Shown piece after piece: positions 54,139 to 63,870 of a stretch of 64,000 nt of DNA; the stretch's first letter is position 1; each line of letters begins with the position of its first letter. The translations under genes were made by a program, and so were the position numbers. Below the pieces are notes generated by a model. The model searched no databases. It was not told the DNA's origin and worked only from the letters and a program-made list of their open reading frames with translations. Location: NCBI RefSeq assembly GCF_016902295.1, contig NZ_JACJLQ010000001.1, positions 122,732 through 186,731 on the forward strand. Reading direction: 5' to 3'. Source of the stretch: Bacteroides caecigallinarum. GTDB lineage: Bacteria; Bacteroidota; Bacteroidia; Bacteroidales; Bacteroidaceae.

Positions 54139-57100
54139 ATGAAGAATTTTTGTTTGTTTGTGGGACTGATGATTATAAGTATTGTCCTCCCAATATCGGT
54201 CAAAGCTCAGAATTATGATAAACTTTGGAAGGAAGTAGAATCTCTTCAGAAGAAAGATCTTCCGCATTCCGTTATAGAAAAATCAGAGAAAATTTTTTCA
54301 TTGGCATTGGAGGATAAAAATCTTCCGCAGATGATAAAGGCTTTTATGGTCTGTTCGGAATATAAGGTGAAACTTAGTCATGACAGCCTGCGCTTTCAGA
54401 AAAACAGACTTGAGCAATGGGCTGAATCCGAAACGGATGGGGCTGGAAGGGCTGTACTGAACAGTATTGTAGCAATGATTTATGCTGAAGAATATCCGCT
54501 GGAGATTGATTCGGTTATTTCACACGTGCGATTGTCACTCAGTGAGAAAGATTTGCTTGCCTCACGTTCGGCGGCATTGTTTTATCCGGTAGTTATATCG
54601 GAGGAGCTCAGTAAAGATTATTTTGACGATAATATGTACGATTTCCTTTCGAGACAGGCTGTCCGTACATTGTTGTCTGTATCTGCTTTCAACAATGAGC
54701 AGAAAATTCATAATGAAATTATCAGTATCTATAAGTCGCTGACTGATATGTATTCATTGGATGAAAGTCCGTATAGGGATAGAAATGCTGAAGCTTTGAC
54801 GCGTGAAGCCGGATTGGTCTATTTGTCCGACTATTGTGTATATCAGAAAGATAAACTGTCTTTGGAAGAATCTATAAATGAGTTTAAGAGCCTGGCTTCG
54901 GAATTCAATGATATTGATGTCTATTGCGATATTGTGCTTAAACTTGCCCATAAATATTGTGCCGACGGGAAATATGTTGAGGCTATGTCGGAGGTGAAAA
55001 GAGCATTGGAACTCTATCAAGATTCCGGATGGGCGGATGAACTGAAAAACATGATAAAATTTATTGAGTCTCCAAGTCTGGAAGTAAATATTCCGTTTGT
55101 ATATCCCGGATATAAGTCTGATATAAAGGTTTCATATAAAAACATTACAGGGGTAACTTTAGAAACTTACAGGTTAGGACTTTCGCCTGCATCGGAAAAA
55201 CTTCAGAATATAACTGATTTTGGACATTTAGTCAGGAAGTATGGCAACCGGGTGGCTGTTAATAATTACACACTCCCTCAAACGCAGGATTATAAACTAC
55301 GTTCTACCAGTCTTAAGTATAAGTTGCCTGAGAATGGAATATATGTATTGAAACTGTTTTCAAAGCAGAAACCGGACGTGGCAGACTATCAGGTGGTATA
55401 TGTGTCACCTTACCAGTGTGTTATAATTCCTTTGCCTGAAAATAAGAAAGAACTCGTGGCTGTTGACCGTATGTATGGACATCCTGTTCCTTATGCGGAG
55501 ATTGTTACATACGGAATGAACGATGGCAAATATGAAATAAAGAACATTTATACTACCGACGAAAATGGAAGTGTTGTTATAAATGCTTCTAAGGATAAAC
55601 CGGAATATTATAATGTGCGTACTGAGGGTAATGATTTTATGAATATTTCTTCTTTCTATTCAGCAGGTTATTTCCCGGATACAAACAATGCCGAATCCAA
55701 GAAGCAGACTACAATTTTTACCGACCGTTCCATTTACCGTCCCGGACAGAAAGTTTATGTTTCTGGTGTAAAATATATCCAGAAGGGCGATTCTGTATCT
55801 GTTATGAAGGGAGAAGAAGTCGCAGTTAAACTTACTGATTCTAACGGCAGGATGGTGGAAAGTGTTAAGGTGGTTACCGATGATTTTGGGGTTTACAGTG
55901 CTGAGTTTGTTCTTAAACAGAATGCCATGCCTGGATATTTCGGCCTTAGTGCAGATAATGCTTATACCAGTGTGAGAGTTGAGGAATATAAGCGTCCTAC
56001 TTTCGATGTCGCATTCGGTAAAAATGATAAGGAGTATTCGCTTGGCGATTCTGTATGTGTGGATGCTATGGCTATGACATTTGCAGGTGCGCCTTTGCGT
56101 ATGGCTAAAGTGGAATATCGGATTGTGCGTACTGATAATACATGGTGGAGATACAAAGGAAACGAAACAGAAATCTCTACTGGCGAAACTATGACCGATG
56201 CCGATGGCAAGTTCCATATAAACTTCCAATTGAGTAAGCCTGATGGAGTTTCATTGCCACAGAATGATGTTTATTACAGATTTAATGTTACGGCTACAGT
56301 TACAAGCCTTTCCGGTGAGACTCAAGTAGGAGAGTTCTCTGTCTCAGTAGGTGATAAGTCATTGAGCCTGAGAATATCGGACTTACAGGCCAAAGTCGCT
56401 AAAGAGAAAATCGGAAAAATCAGATTTGAGGCTTTAAACTGCGAAAATATGCCTGTTGAAACCGATATCCGATATTCTATATATAAGCTTAACAGTGAGG
56501 ACAAGATAGTTGAGAAGGCTGTGTTTTCCGGTGAGGAGAATGCTCAGAAATCATTTGTTCCGTATGGACTGAATTCTCTTTCTTCGGGGAAATATCGTAT
56601 GCGGATTTCTGCAATCGACTCCAAGGGACGCGAAGTGTCTGCAACTAAAGATTTTGTATTGTTCTCCCTTGTGGATAAAGTTCCTCCTTTCGATACTGTA
56701 GAGTGGTTCTATCAGGACGGCGACTCGTTTGAGGACGGTAATGGTGTTGATTTCTATATAGGTAGCTCCGAAGAGGATGTTTATCTTATGGTTGATGTGT
56801 TTACAGCCGAAAGAAGACTGGATAGTAACAGAATAACTTTGTCCAATTCAATAAAGAAGTTCAGTTACAAGTATAAGGAAGATTATGGCGACGGTATAAC
56901 TGTATGTTTTTCTTTTATGCGTAAAGGCTCATTATATAAAAGGAATATAAATCTTGCAAAACCGCAACCGGATAAGAAACTTGTTGTTACTTGGGAAACT
57001 TTCAGGGATAAACTTGTTCCCGGACAGAAGGAAGAATGGAAACTGAAGGTTGAGGATAAGGATGGTAAACCGGTAAGCGCCTCAATGCTTGCATCGGCAT

Positions 57101-59763
57101 ACGACGCATCGCTCGATGAACTTTATGCCCATTCATGGCATTTCGGATTATATTTCCGTAGAAATATTCCTTATGTGTATGTCCAGACACTGAGAGTAGC
57201 CGATAATTCTTATATCAACGTAAAGTATGATCATGTTAATGCCGGTAATGGTATTGACTGTATTTATGGCAACAAATTCACTCAGTTCATTCCTTTCTCG
57301 TGGAATTATTATGGCTCTCGTGGAATGATAATGACTAAATCGGCTTCTAATGGACTGTTGTTTGGTAAAGTAATGTCTTCTGATGTGGCGATGAATTCTG
57401 TAAACAGGAAAAGTATGGAGGAAGTGGCTGATATGAGTCCGGCAATGCCTGAAATGGAAAATGCGGTTTCGGCTGGTGAACAGGGTAGTACCGTTCCGGT
57501 ATTTCGTGAAAACTTCTCTGAAACAGCATTTTATTATCCTCGTCTGCACACCGATACAGCGGGAGTCGTTACTATGTCGTTCGTGATGCCTGATGCGCTG
57601 ACTGAATGGACTTTCAACGGTTTGGCGCATAACGAGGATATGGACTATGGGTTTGTGAAGGCTGCGTTCACTACATCAAAACCGTTTATGGTGCAGCCTA
57701 ATATGCCGCGTTTCGTGAGGGTGGGTGATGAATCGTATATCTCGTCATCTCTTGTCAATATGTCTGATGAGAATATAAACGGCAAGGTGACTATGACAAT
57801 TTCCAATCCTATTGACGGCAAGGTTGTATATACCGGAACAAAAAATTTCAATGTACTCGAGGGAGAGTCAGATGTGGTTACATTCAGCTATAAAGTTACT
57901 GAAGGTATAGATGTTCTGGTTTGTACAATAATGGCTGAGGCCGGCGAGTTTAGTGATGGCGAACGTCATTATTTGCCTGTATTGTCGGACAGGCAATTGG
58001 TTGTTGAGAACATATCAGTACAGCTGAAAGGTGACGAAAACAAAACAGTGGCTCTTGATAAGTTGTTTAATGCTGGCAGCAAGTCGGCTGCAAATAAAAA
58101 GCTTACAGTAGAGATGACTGCAAATCCACAGTGGTACGTGATTCAGGCATTGCCTGTTCTTGGCACCCCACAGGTGGAAGATGCTATGTCGTGGGCTACA
58201 GCTCTTTATGTCAATTCTTTGTCTTTGCATATCGTGAAATCCAATCCTAAAATCAGGCAAGTGTTCGATTCATGGATAGCACAGGGAAAAGATGAAAAGT
58301 ATTTATGGTCGGAACTGTCAAAGAATGAACAGCTTAAAAATATCATCATCGAAGAAACCCCATGGTTGGCTGATGCTGAAGATGACGCTTCGAAAAAGCA
58401 GCGTATTGCAATGCTTTTCGATGTAAACGCAATGAACGACAGACTCTCCACGGCTGTTGCCAGCCTTGCCAAGTTACAGCTGGCTGACGGTTCGTGGCCA
58501 TGGTTCAAGGGTATGACTTCAAGTACTTACATCACTCTTCGGATAATGGAGTCGTTGGCCAGACTCAAGGCTTTGGGAGTATCATTCAATTATCAGATGA
58601 ACGATGTGTATAAGAAAGCCCTTGGATATCTGGCTTCCGAAGCTGCCGGGTGTCATGACAGTATGCTTGAAAACAAGAACGCTTACGTACCTCAGAATAT
58701 GATTATGAGCTATCTGTATATATGTGCCATAGATGATGAGGCTGCATCTTCGGCAGATGCTAAGGTGAACGGTTATTTCATTGACTATTTTGTAGGAAAG
58801 TCTGCATCGCTCGACATAAATGAAAAATCGGTATTGGCTACCATTATGGACGCGGCAGGAAAGAAAGACGAGGCGGAAGTCCTTCTACAGTCTGTTATGG
58901 AATATATGATAAGCAATGATGAGATGGGTTCATATTTTGATACATATAAGGCCGGATATTCTTCGTTCGATTTCAGAATACCTGTTCATGTGTCTGCAAT
59001 GGAAACCATCATGCGTTTGGGAGATAATAAAGAAACTTTGCTTGACGATATGCGTCTGTGGTTGCTGAAGCAGAAACAGGTACAGGTTTGGGATACTCCG
59101 GTTGCATCTGTAAATGCCATTTATGCGTTTCTGGCAGGTGGAAGTGATGTGCTTGATTCAGGTTCTGCTATTACAGCAGAGGTTGCGGATAAAACTTATA
59201 CCACACCGGATGATGCGATAGGACATGTTTCTGTATCGTTGCATGATTCTGATATCAGGAAAACAGAGAATATTGTATTCTCAAGAAAAGGCACAGGTGC
59301 CGGATGGGCTTCTGTCTGTTCACAATGTCTTGAAAGTATCGACAAAGTGAAATCCTACAATGGTGAAGGTCTGAGAATAGAACGCAAGTATATATGCGAT
59401 GGAAAAGAAGTTTCATCGTCTTCCGTTTTGTCTGTGGGCGATAAGGTGACGGTATGCATAACCGTAAGTGCCGACCGTGATATGGATTTTGTACGGATAA
59501 AGGACGATAAACCTTCATGTCTTGAGGTTGCGTCCCAACTCTCTTCTTATTCTTGGACAGAAGGTCTTTCGTTCTATCGCGTAAATAAAGACGCGTCTGT
59601 AGAATTTTTCATTGACCGGATGCGCAAAGGTTCCTATACTATACGTTATGACGCATACGTGGCACGTTCAGGGAAATATGTTTCAGGTCCGGTATCTGTC
59701 ATATCAGTTTATGCGCCGCAATTCGGTTCGCATGGGAAAACTTCAGTTATTACGATAAAATAA
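54139..59763 (+). CDS. Alpha-2-macroglobulin family protein without thioester
   Basis: The 1874-residue protein has a signal peptide (CLFVGLMIISIVLPISVKA). It continues with a helical N-terminal part (about 25-310), then MG domains (ITGVTLETYRLGLSPASEKL, TTIFTDRSIYRPGQKVYVSG, YKRPTFDVAFGKNDKEYSLG), a bait/A2M region (FYYPRLHTDTAGVVTMSFVM PDALTEWTFNGLAHN) and a TED-like helical domain (about 1330-1690). In classical members the thioester C-x-E-Q lies in this region. Here the equivalent place reads ALPVLGTPQVEDAMSWATAL, with no CxEQ anywhere, so covalent trapping is not possible. The protein is likely a periplasmic or surface protease trap or envelope-defence component. Confidence 0.92.
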   Translation: MKNFCLFVGLMIISIVLPISVKAQNYDKLWKEVESLQKKDLPHSVIEKSEKIFSLALEDKNLPQMIKAFMVCSEYKVKLSHDSLRFQKNRLEQWAESETDGAGRAVLNSIVAMIYAEEYPLEIDSVISHVRLSLSEKDLLASRSAALFYPVVISEELSKDYFDDNMYDFLSRQAVRTLLSVSAFNNEQKIHNEIISIYKSLTDMYSLDESPYRDRNAEALTREAGLVYLSDYCVYQKDKLSLEESINEFKSLASEFNDIDVYCDIVLKLAHKYCADGKYVEAMSEVKRALELYQDSGWADELKNMIKFIESPSLEVNIPFVYPGYKSDIKVSYKNITGVTLETYRLGLSPASEKLQNITDFGHLVRKYGNRVAVNNYTLPQTQDYKLRSTSLKYKLPENGIYVLKLFSKQKPDVADYQVVYVSPYQCVIIPLPENKKELVAVDRMYGHPVPYAEIVTYGMNDGKYEIKNIYTTDENGSVVINASKDKPEYYNVRTEGNDFMNISSFYSAGYFPDTNNAESKKQTTIFTDRSIYRPGQKVYVSGVKYIQKGDSVSVMKGEEVAVKLTDSNGRMVESVKVVTDDFGVYSAEFVLKQNAMPGYFGLSADNAYTSVRVEEYKRPTFDVAFGKNDKEYSLGDSVCVDAMAMTFAGAPLRMAKVEYRIVRTDNTWWRYKGNETEISTGETMTDADGKFHINFQLSKPDGVSLPQNDVYYRFNVTATVTSLSGETQVGEFSVSVGDKSLSLRISDLQAKVAKEKIGKIRFEALNCENMPVETDIRYSIYKLNSEDKIVEKAVFSGEENAQKSFVPYGLNSLSSGKYRMRISAIDSKGREVSATKDFVLFSLVDKVPPFDTVEWFYQDGDSFEDGNGVDFYIGSSEEDVYLMVDVFTAERRLDSNRITLSNSIKKFSYKYKEDYGDGITVCFSFMRKGSLYKRNINLAKPQPDKKLVVTWETFRDKLVPGQKEEWKLKVEDKDGKPVSASMLASAYDASLDELYAHSWHFGLYFRRNIPYVYVQTLRVADNSYINVKYDHVNAGNGIDCIYGNKFTQFIPFSWNYYGSRGMIMTKSASNGLLFGKVMSSDVAMNSVNRKSMEEVADMSPAMPEMENAVSAGEQGSTVPVFRENFSETAFYYPRLHTDTAGVVTMSFVMPDALTEWTFNGLAHNEDMDYGFVKAAFTTSKPFMVQPNMPRFVRVGDESYISSSLVNMSDENINGKVTMTISNPIDGKVVYTGTKNFNVLEGESDVVTFSYKVTEGIDVLVCTIMAEAGEFSDGERHYLPVLSDRQLVVENISVQLKGDENKTVALDKLFNAGSKSAANKKLTVEMTANPQWYVIQALPVLGTPQVEDAMSWATALYVNSLSLHIVKSNPKIRQVFDSWIAQGKDEKYLWSELSKNEQLKNIIIEETPWLADAEDDASKKQRIAMLFDVNAMNDRLSTAVASLAKLQLADGSWPWFKGMTSSTYITLRIMESLARLKALGVSFNYQMNDVYKKALGYLASEAAGCHDSMLENKNAYVPQNMIMSYLYICAIDDEAASSADAKVNGYFIDYFVGKSASLDINEKSVLATIMDAAGKKDEAEVLLQSVMEYMISNDEMGSYFDTYKAGYSSFDFRIPVHVSAMETIMRLGDNKETLLDDMRLWLLKQKQVQVWDTPVASVNAIYAFLAGGSDVLDSGSAITAEVADKTYTTPDDAIGHVSVSLHDSDIRKTENIVFSRKGTGAGWASVCSQCLESIDKVKSYNGEGLRIERKYICDGKEVSSSSVLSVGDKVTVCITVSADRDMDFVRIKDDKPSCLEVASQLSSYSWTEGLSFYRVNKDASVEFFIDRMRKGSYTIRYDAYVARSGKYVSGPVSVISVYAPQFGSHGKTSVITIK

Positions 59764-59769
59764 GTTTAC

Positions 59770-59857
59770 CTCCACACGCTCGTGTCAAGCTCTCGACACG
59801 GTCGTGCGGAGATATCCACACGTTCGTGTCGAGTACTCCACACGGCCGTGTGGAGAT
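59770..59857. repeat. Four tandem 22-bp dyad units (CTCCACACGGCCGTGTGGAG family)
   Basis: Units start at 59770, 59792, 59814 and 59836. Each is a dyad close to CTCCACACGGCCGTGTGGAG plus two bases; unit 4 is a perfect 20-bp dyad. The sequence is unrelated to the array at 10968, but unit length (22), copy number (4) and internal symmetry are the same. It follows the alpha-2-macroglobulin stop by seven bases. Confidence 0.9.
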
Positions 59858-60338
59858 TGATTCTTTTGCCCAAAAAAGTACCTTCGGCAGTTCTATTATA
59901 CCAGAGTCCTCGTACGTTTGTTTATTAAAGGAATTGACGTGGAAAGAAATAATGGAAGATAAATACCGGCTTTCGGATATTTTCTTTATTTTTGTAAAAG
60001 TATATGAGAATCTTGGTTAGGAACAAATAGCCAACAACCGGTACCTATCAACCAGTTACCTTAGCTCTTAATTTTATCTAAATCATTTTATAATGGTAGG
60101 GCGATTTTAAGTATAGAGGCGTATGATATGCTTGCCCGTAAAAGCAATATATCAAGAAGTTTGAAATCCAATGTGCGTTCCATAACCGAATATAACGGTG
60201 TGGACAGTTATATAATGGCCCATTTTATATACAGGTATGATTTTATGCGAGGTAAAAAAAGCAGATGAGGAATGCCATGCTACTTTATGTATGTGAAGTT
60301 GTTCTTCTGAAATAAAAATAAAAAACAATTTCGTCGCC
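59858..60338. other. Intergenic remnant region
   Basis: Holds no intact gene. An orphan TATTTTTG-type -7 element lies around 59986, with no intact frame after it. The beta-barrel remnant (60065-60268) follows. Confidence 0.6.
60065..60268 (+). pseudogene. C-terminal remnant of an outer-membrane beta-barrel protein
   Basis: Between an in-frame TAG at 60062-60064 and the stop at 60266-60268 lies about 67 codons. The reading SFYNGRAILSIEAYDMLARK, SNISRSLKSNVRSITEYNG and SYIMAHFIYRYDFMRGKK aligns with the end of the beta-barrel protein at 31035-33923 (SQNFLKGNAATISVQFYDIL, SNISRAISAAMRSDTEYNA, YCMVHFIYRLNLFGGKQ). The rest of the gene is gone, so this is a tail left by deletion, not an independent gene. 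Confidence 0.8.
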
Positions 60339-60782
60339 ATGAAAAAACTTCGTATATTTGCACCCGCTATGGTGAAGTATCTGTTTCTTTTATACATCGC
60401 ATTGGGGATATACCTGATTTCGGGTGACTATTCCACCGTATATGACAGTCAGGAGTATGAAAATACTTGTGTGGCTGAATGGCAAAATGATACGGTGATA
60501 ATCAATCATATATTCAGAGGTTTGTCCGAAAAAAAGGAGATTGATAACGAAAGAGTAAATTTATTGTTTCAATTTTGTATCGCAAATAACAATGTTTATA
60601 ATAGCGGACGTTTCACTTTGTCTTATAAGTTGTTAAAGACTTATTCTAATGCTTTAGGCATAACCCATTTACGGAAAATATTCTTGCCGGAAGAAAAGGT
60701 GACATCTTATTTCTCTTTTTTACTCTTCACTCGTTACTCGGACAATTATTATATTTATCAAATCAAACGTATTTTGATTTAG
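60339..60782 (+). CDS. Small protein with N-terminal membrane segment, unknown
   Basis: The 147-residue frame has one hydrophobic segment (YLFLLYIALGIYLISG, about 14-29) and no recognised family. A strong promoter-like element TATATTTG (60353-60360) with TTTC 20 bases upstream lies over codons 5-8, which makes a start at 60339 doubtful. ATG at 60369 would leave a near leaderless message, and no later ATG exists. The real start, or whether the gene is expressed, is uncertain. Confidence 0.45.
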   Translation: MKKLRIFAPAMVKYLFLLYIALGIYLISGDYSTVYDSQEYENTCVAEWQNDTVIINHIFRGLSEKKEIDNERVNLLFQFCIANNNVYNSGRFTLSYKLLKTYSNALGITHLRKIFLPEEKVTSYFSFLLFTRYSDNYYIYQIKRILI

Positions 60783-60918
60783 CATAAATTATAAGGTTGG
60801 TGGGCCGTTTTTTTATTCATATATGTTTCCTGAAGATTATTGATACGGGATTATTGTTCCTGCCTGCCGCAATATGAAAATTAAATTCTTTTTTATATGC
60901 TAATATCAATTTATTTAC

Positions 60919-61560
60919 ATGGATTTTTTACTGGATTTTATCTTTAATATAGATCGACATTTGATTGAAATAGTCCAAACATACCATGCATGGACGTATA
61001 TTATATTATTTTTAATTATTTTCTGTGAAACAGGTTTGGTCGTTACGCCATTCCTTCCCGGCGATTCATTACTGTTTGTTTCAGGTGCTATAGCCGCTCT
61101 TCCCGGTGTGCCGATTGAAATCAATATCTTGGTTTTTGTACTTTTTGTCGCTGCCATTTCTGGTGATTCTTGCAATTATATTATAGGCCATTTTTTTGGA
61201 AAAAAGTTGTTTGGCAGGAAAAATTCTGGCATATTCAAACAAGAACATTTGGATAAGACTCACGAGTTTTATAAAAAATATGGAGGTAAGACAATCATCA
61301 TAGCACGTTTTGTGCCAATCGTTCGTACTTTTGCTCCGTTTGTGGCAGGAATGGGGAAAATGCATTATTATTTTTTCACGATATATAATGTGGCAGGTGG
61401 TGCTTTATGGGTTGCGTTATTCTGCTATGCCGGATATTTTTTCGGAGACCTGCCTTTTGTACAAAATAATTTGAAACTTCTTATAGTGGCAATCATTGTT
61501 ATTTCCATATTGCCTGCCATAGTGGAAGTAGTAAGAACCAAATTGAAATTAAAGAGATAA
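60919..61560 (+). CDS. DedA-family membrane protein
   Basis: The 213-residue protein is of the DedA (SNARE-associated) family. Conserved blocks are [26 protein letters not shown] (about 35-60), [19 protein letters not shown] and [40 protein letters not shown], with five to six membrane helices. DedA proteins act as lipid scramblases or transporters at the inner membrane. It is followed by DUF47 and PiT genes; 49 bases separate it from DUF47. Confidence 0.93.
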   Translation: MDFLLDFIFNIDRHLIEIVQTYHAWTYIILFLIIFCETGLVVTPFLPGDSLLFVSGAIAALPGVPIEINILVFVLFVAAISGDSCNYIIGHFFGKKLFGRKNSGIFKQEHLDKTHEFYKKYGGKTIIIARFVPIVRTFAPFVAGMGKMHYYFFTIYNVAGGALWVALFCYAGYFFGDLPFVQNNLKLLIVAIIVISILPAIVEVVRTKLKLKR

Positions 61561-61609
61561 ATTATAAAAACTAATTAATCAAACAGGAATTAAAATACAG
61601 TGTATATTT

Positions 61610-62257
61610 ATGAAAAATTCTTTTTTTAGCCGATTTGCGCCGCAGGAACCCAAGTTCTTTCCGATGTTAAAACATTTGTCGGAGATTCTTATTTATTCTT
61701 CAAACTTGTTAGTAGAAAGTTTTGAACATAATACACCGGAAAAACGTAGTGAATATTACAAACGTATCAAAGATGTCGAGCGCGAAGGCGATAAACAAAC
61801 TCATCAAATTTTTGATGAGTTGGGAAAAACATTCATAACGCCTTTCGACCGTGAGGATATTCATGATTTGGCATCAACGGTAGATGACGTGATAGACGGT
61901 ATAAATAGCTGTGCGAAGCGTATAACTATTTACAATCCCCATCCGATTTCTGACAGTGGTAAGGAACTGAGCAAGTTGCTTCAGCAAGAAGCGATTTATA
62001 TTGGAAAGGCGATGGATGAACTTGAAACGTTCCGTAAGAAACCGGCCGCATTGCGTGAGTATTGCGAGAAATTACATGATATTGAAAATCAGGCAGATGA
62101 CGTATATGAGTTGTTCGTAAAGAAATTGTTTGAGGAAGAGAAGGACTGCGTGGAATTAATCAAAATCAAAGAAATAATGCAGGAATTGGAAAAAACCACA
62201 GATACTGCCGAGCGTGTTGGGAAAATATTAAGAAATCTTATTGTTAAATATGCATAA
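61610..62257 (+). CDS. DUF47 (PhoU-like) protein
   Basis: The 215-residue protein is all helical, with the PhoU-like DUF47 pattern: FFPMLKHLSEILIYSSNLLV ESF, DREDIHDLASTVDDVIDGIN SCAKRI, and DIENQADDVYELFVKKLFEE EKDC. Its gene sits 15 bases before the PiT transporter gene, the standard pair. It probably regulates the transporter or phosphate signalling. Confidence 0.93.
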   Translation: MKNSFFSRFAPQEPKFFPMLKHLSEILIYSSNLLVESFEHNTPEKRSEYYKRIKDVEREGDKQTHQIFDELGKTFITPFDREDIHDLASTVDDVIDGINSCAKRITIYNPHPISDSGKELSKLLQQEAIYIGKAMDELETFRKKPAALREYCEKLHDIENQADDVYELFVKKLFEEEKDCVELIKIKEIMQELEKTTDTAERVGKILRNLIVKYA

Positions 62258-62272
62258 AGGCAGGGAAAATAC

Positions 62273-63286
62273 ATGGAATTATTAGTTATCATCATAGTAT
62301 TGGCTTTGATATTCGACTATATCAACGGTTTCCATGATGCGGCCAATTCAATAGCTACCATCGTTTCAACAAAAGTTCTAACTCCTTTTCAGGCTGTAAT
62401 ATGGGCCGCGTTTTTCAATTTTGTGGCTTTCTTCATTGCCAAATACATTATTGGTGGTTTCGGAATAGCCAATACAGTGTCTAAAACGGTTGTAGAGGAT
62501 TTCATAACTTTGCCTATAATATTGTCCGGTGTCATTGCTGCCATAATATGGAATCTATTCACGTGGTGGAAAGGCATTCCTTCCTCCTCGTCCCATACTC
62601 TTATTGGTGGATTTGCAGGGGCTGCCATCATGGCGCATGGTTTTGGGGCTATTCAATTGAGCATAATCTTGAAAATTGTAGCTTTCATCTTTCTGGCTCC
62701 TTTTATCGGAATGGTGATAGCCTTTGGTTTTACTTTGTTGGTGTTGTACATATGCAGACGTGCGCATCCTAGTACGGCAGAATTATGGTTTAAGAAATTA
62801 CAACTTGTTTCTTCTGCCTTGTTCAGTGTAGGTCATGGATTGAACGACTCCCAGAAAGTCATGGGTATCATTGCTGCTGCTTTAATTGCGGCTCATTCGG
62901 AAGGCCTTGGCATGGGAATAAACAGCATTAATGACTTGCCTGATTGGGTGGCTTTTGCCTGTTTTACCGCTATTTCTTTGGGTACAATGTCCGGAGGGTG
63001 GAAAATTGTAAAGACAATGGGTACACGCATTACAAAAGTGACACCTTTGGAAGGTGTTGTCGCAGAAACTGCAGGAGCCTTTACTTTATATTTGACGGAA
63101 TTCTTGAAAATACCTGTAAGCACGACCCATACAATCACTGGAGCGATAATTGGCGTCGGGGCTACTAAAAGACTTTCAGCGGTACGTTGGGGAGTGACCA
63201 AAAGTTTGATGACTGCTTGGATTTTGACCATTCCTGTCAGTGCCATATTGGCTGCTGCAATATATCAAATAGTTCGTTTTATTTGA
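62273..63286 (+). CDS. PiT-family inorganic phosphate transporter
   Basis: The 337-residue protein has about ten membrane segments and the two signature repeats of PiT transporters: DYINGFHDAANSIATIVSTK (about 16-35) and NDSQKVMGIIAAALIA (about 193-208), the GANDVANA-like motifs. It imports phosphate with H+ or Na+. It follows the DUF47 gene directly. A terminator follows. Confidence 0.95.
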   Translation: MELLVIIIVLALIFDYINGFHDAANSIATIVSTKVLTPFQAVIWAAFFNFVAFFIAKYIIGGFGIANTVSKTVVEDFITLPIILSGVIAAIIWNLFTWWKGIPSSSSHTLIGGFAGAAIMAHGFGAIQLSIILKIVAFIFLAPFIGMVIAFGFTLLVLYICRRAHPSTAELWFKKLQLVSSALFSVGHGLNDSQKVMGIIAAALIAAHSEGLGMGINSINDLPDWVAFACFTAISLGTMSGGWKIVKTMGTRITKVTPLEGVVAETAGAFTLYLTEFLKIPVSTTHTITGAIIGVGATKRLSAVRWGVTKSLMTAWILTIPVSAILAAAIYQIVRFI

Positions 63287-63309
63287 TTCTTAATAAAAAT
63301 ATTATGCAG

Positions 63310-63353
63310 ACTCCAATATTGATGTTTCTTCAAAGGTACATCAATATTGGAGT
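63310..63353 (+). terminator. PiT operon terminator
   Basis: ACTCCAATATTGATGT and its perfect complement form a 16-bp stem with a 12-base loop, then TTCTTT. It lies 23 bases past the PiT stop. Confidence 0.85.
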
Positions 63354-63395
63354 TTCTTTATCCGTTTGTGTCTATCCGTGAAGGTTATATTTTTG

Positions 63396-63826
63396 CTAAT
63401 CGAAAATGATTTCCGGATTTATATTCTTCAGTATTCCGACCATTTCATTTCTGTTTTCTGGTGCAAGACATGTTTTTTTCCGTTCTTTTCTTCTACTATG
63501 GTGTCATATGGAATATTCAGGGTAAATCTTTTTTTGTCTTTCAATAAGGTGATTTTTTTTATTTCCGCGATTTTGATTGACTTTGATTTGAAATCTTTCA
63601 CATTGAGTATCCCGTCTGTGATATTATATTCCGTGTTGTATATGCGTATGCATGATGTGAGTGCCATAAAAATGAAACAAGCGATAAATGCTACCAGGTT
63701 GTCTATGTTTTTTTCTGATAACAATACCAACACTAAACATAAAGCTATCGCGGTGACTGAATACATCATTGACATCCAAATGCAGCTTTTTGCCTTTTCC
63801 GACATTCGTGAATTGAAAGTTTTCAT
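63396..63826 (-). pseudogene. Two-helix membrane protein copy 2, frameshifted in a poly-A tract
   Basis: The frame starting at 63826 is a close paralog of the protein at 53506-53949: MKTFNSRMSEKAKSCIWMSM against MKTFSSQMSEKVKGCVWMSM, and KKRFTLNIPYDT in both. It then hits a run of seven A (plus-strand T at 63473-63479). Read as is, it ends with HVLHQKTEMKWSEY at 63428. With one added A the frame becomes TCLAPENRNEMVGILKNIN PEI and ends at 63396, matching the partner's C-terminus (TYLAPENRDMMLETIKEINP). So one base is missing. It may be a real mutation, a phase-variable tract or a sequencing error. Confidence 0.85.
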
Positions 63827-63870
63827 TTTATAAATGGTTTAATATGTTTTTTTAATGCAATAAAACAGTG

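Noticed and set aside
57148..57630. Minus-strand gene within the alpha-2-macroglobulin gene
   Set aside because: Shadow frame; the plus-strand domain content runs through without a break.
59943..60020. Small gene MEDKYRLSD.. after the dyad array
   Set aside because: Only about 22 codons, overlapping a promoter-like element, no family.
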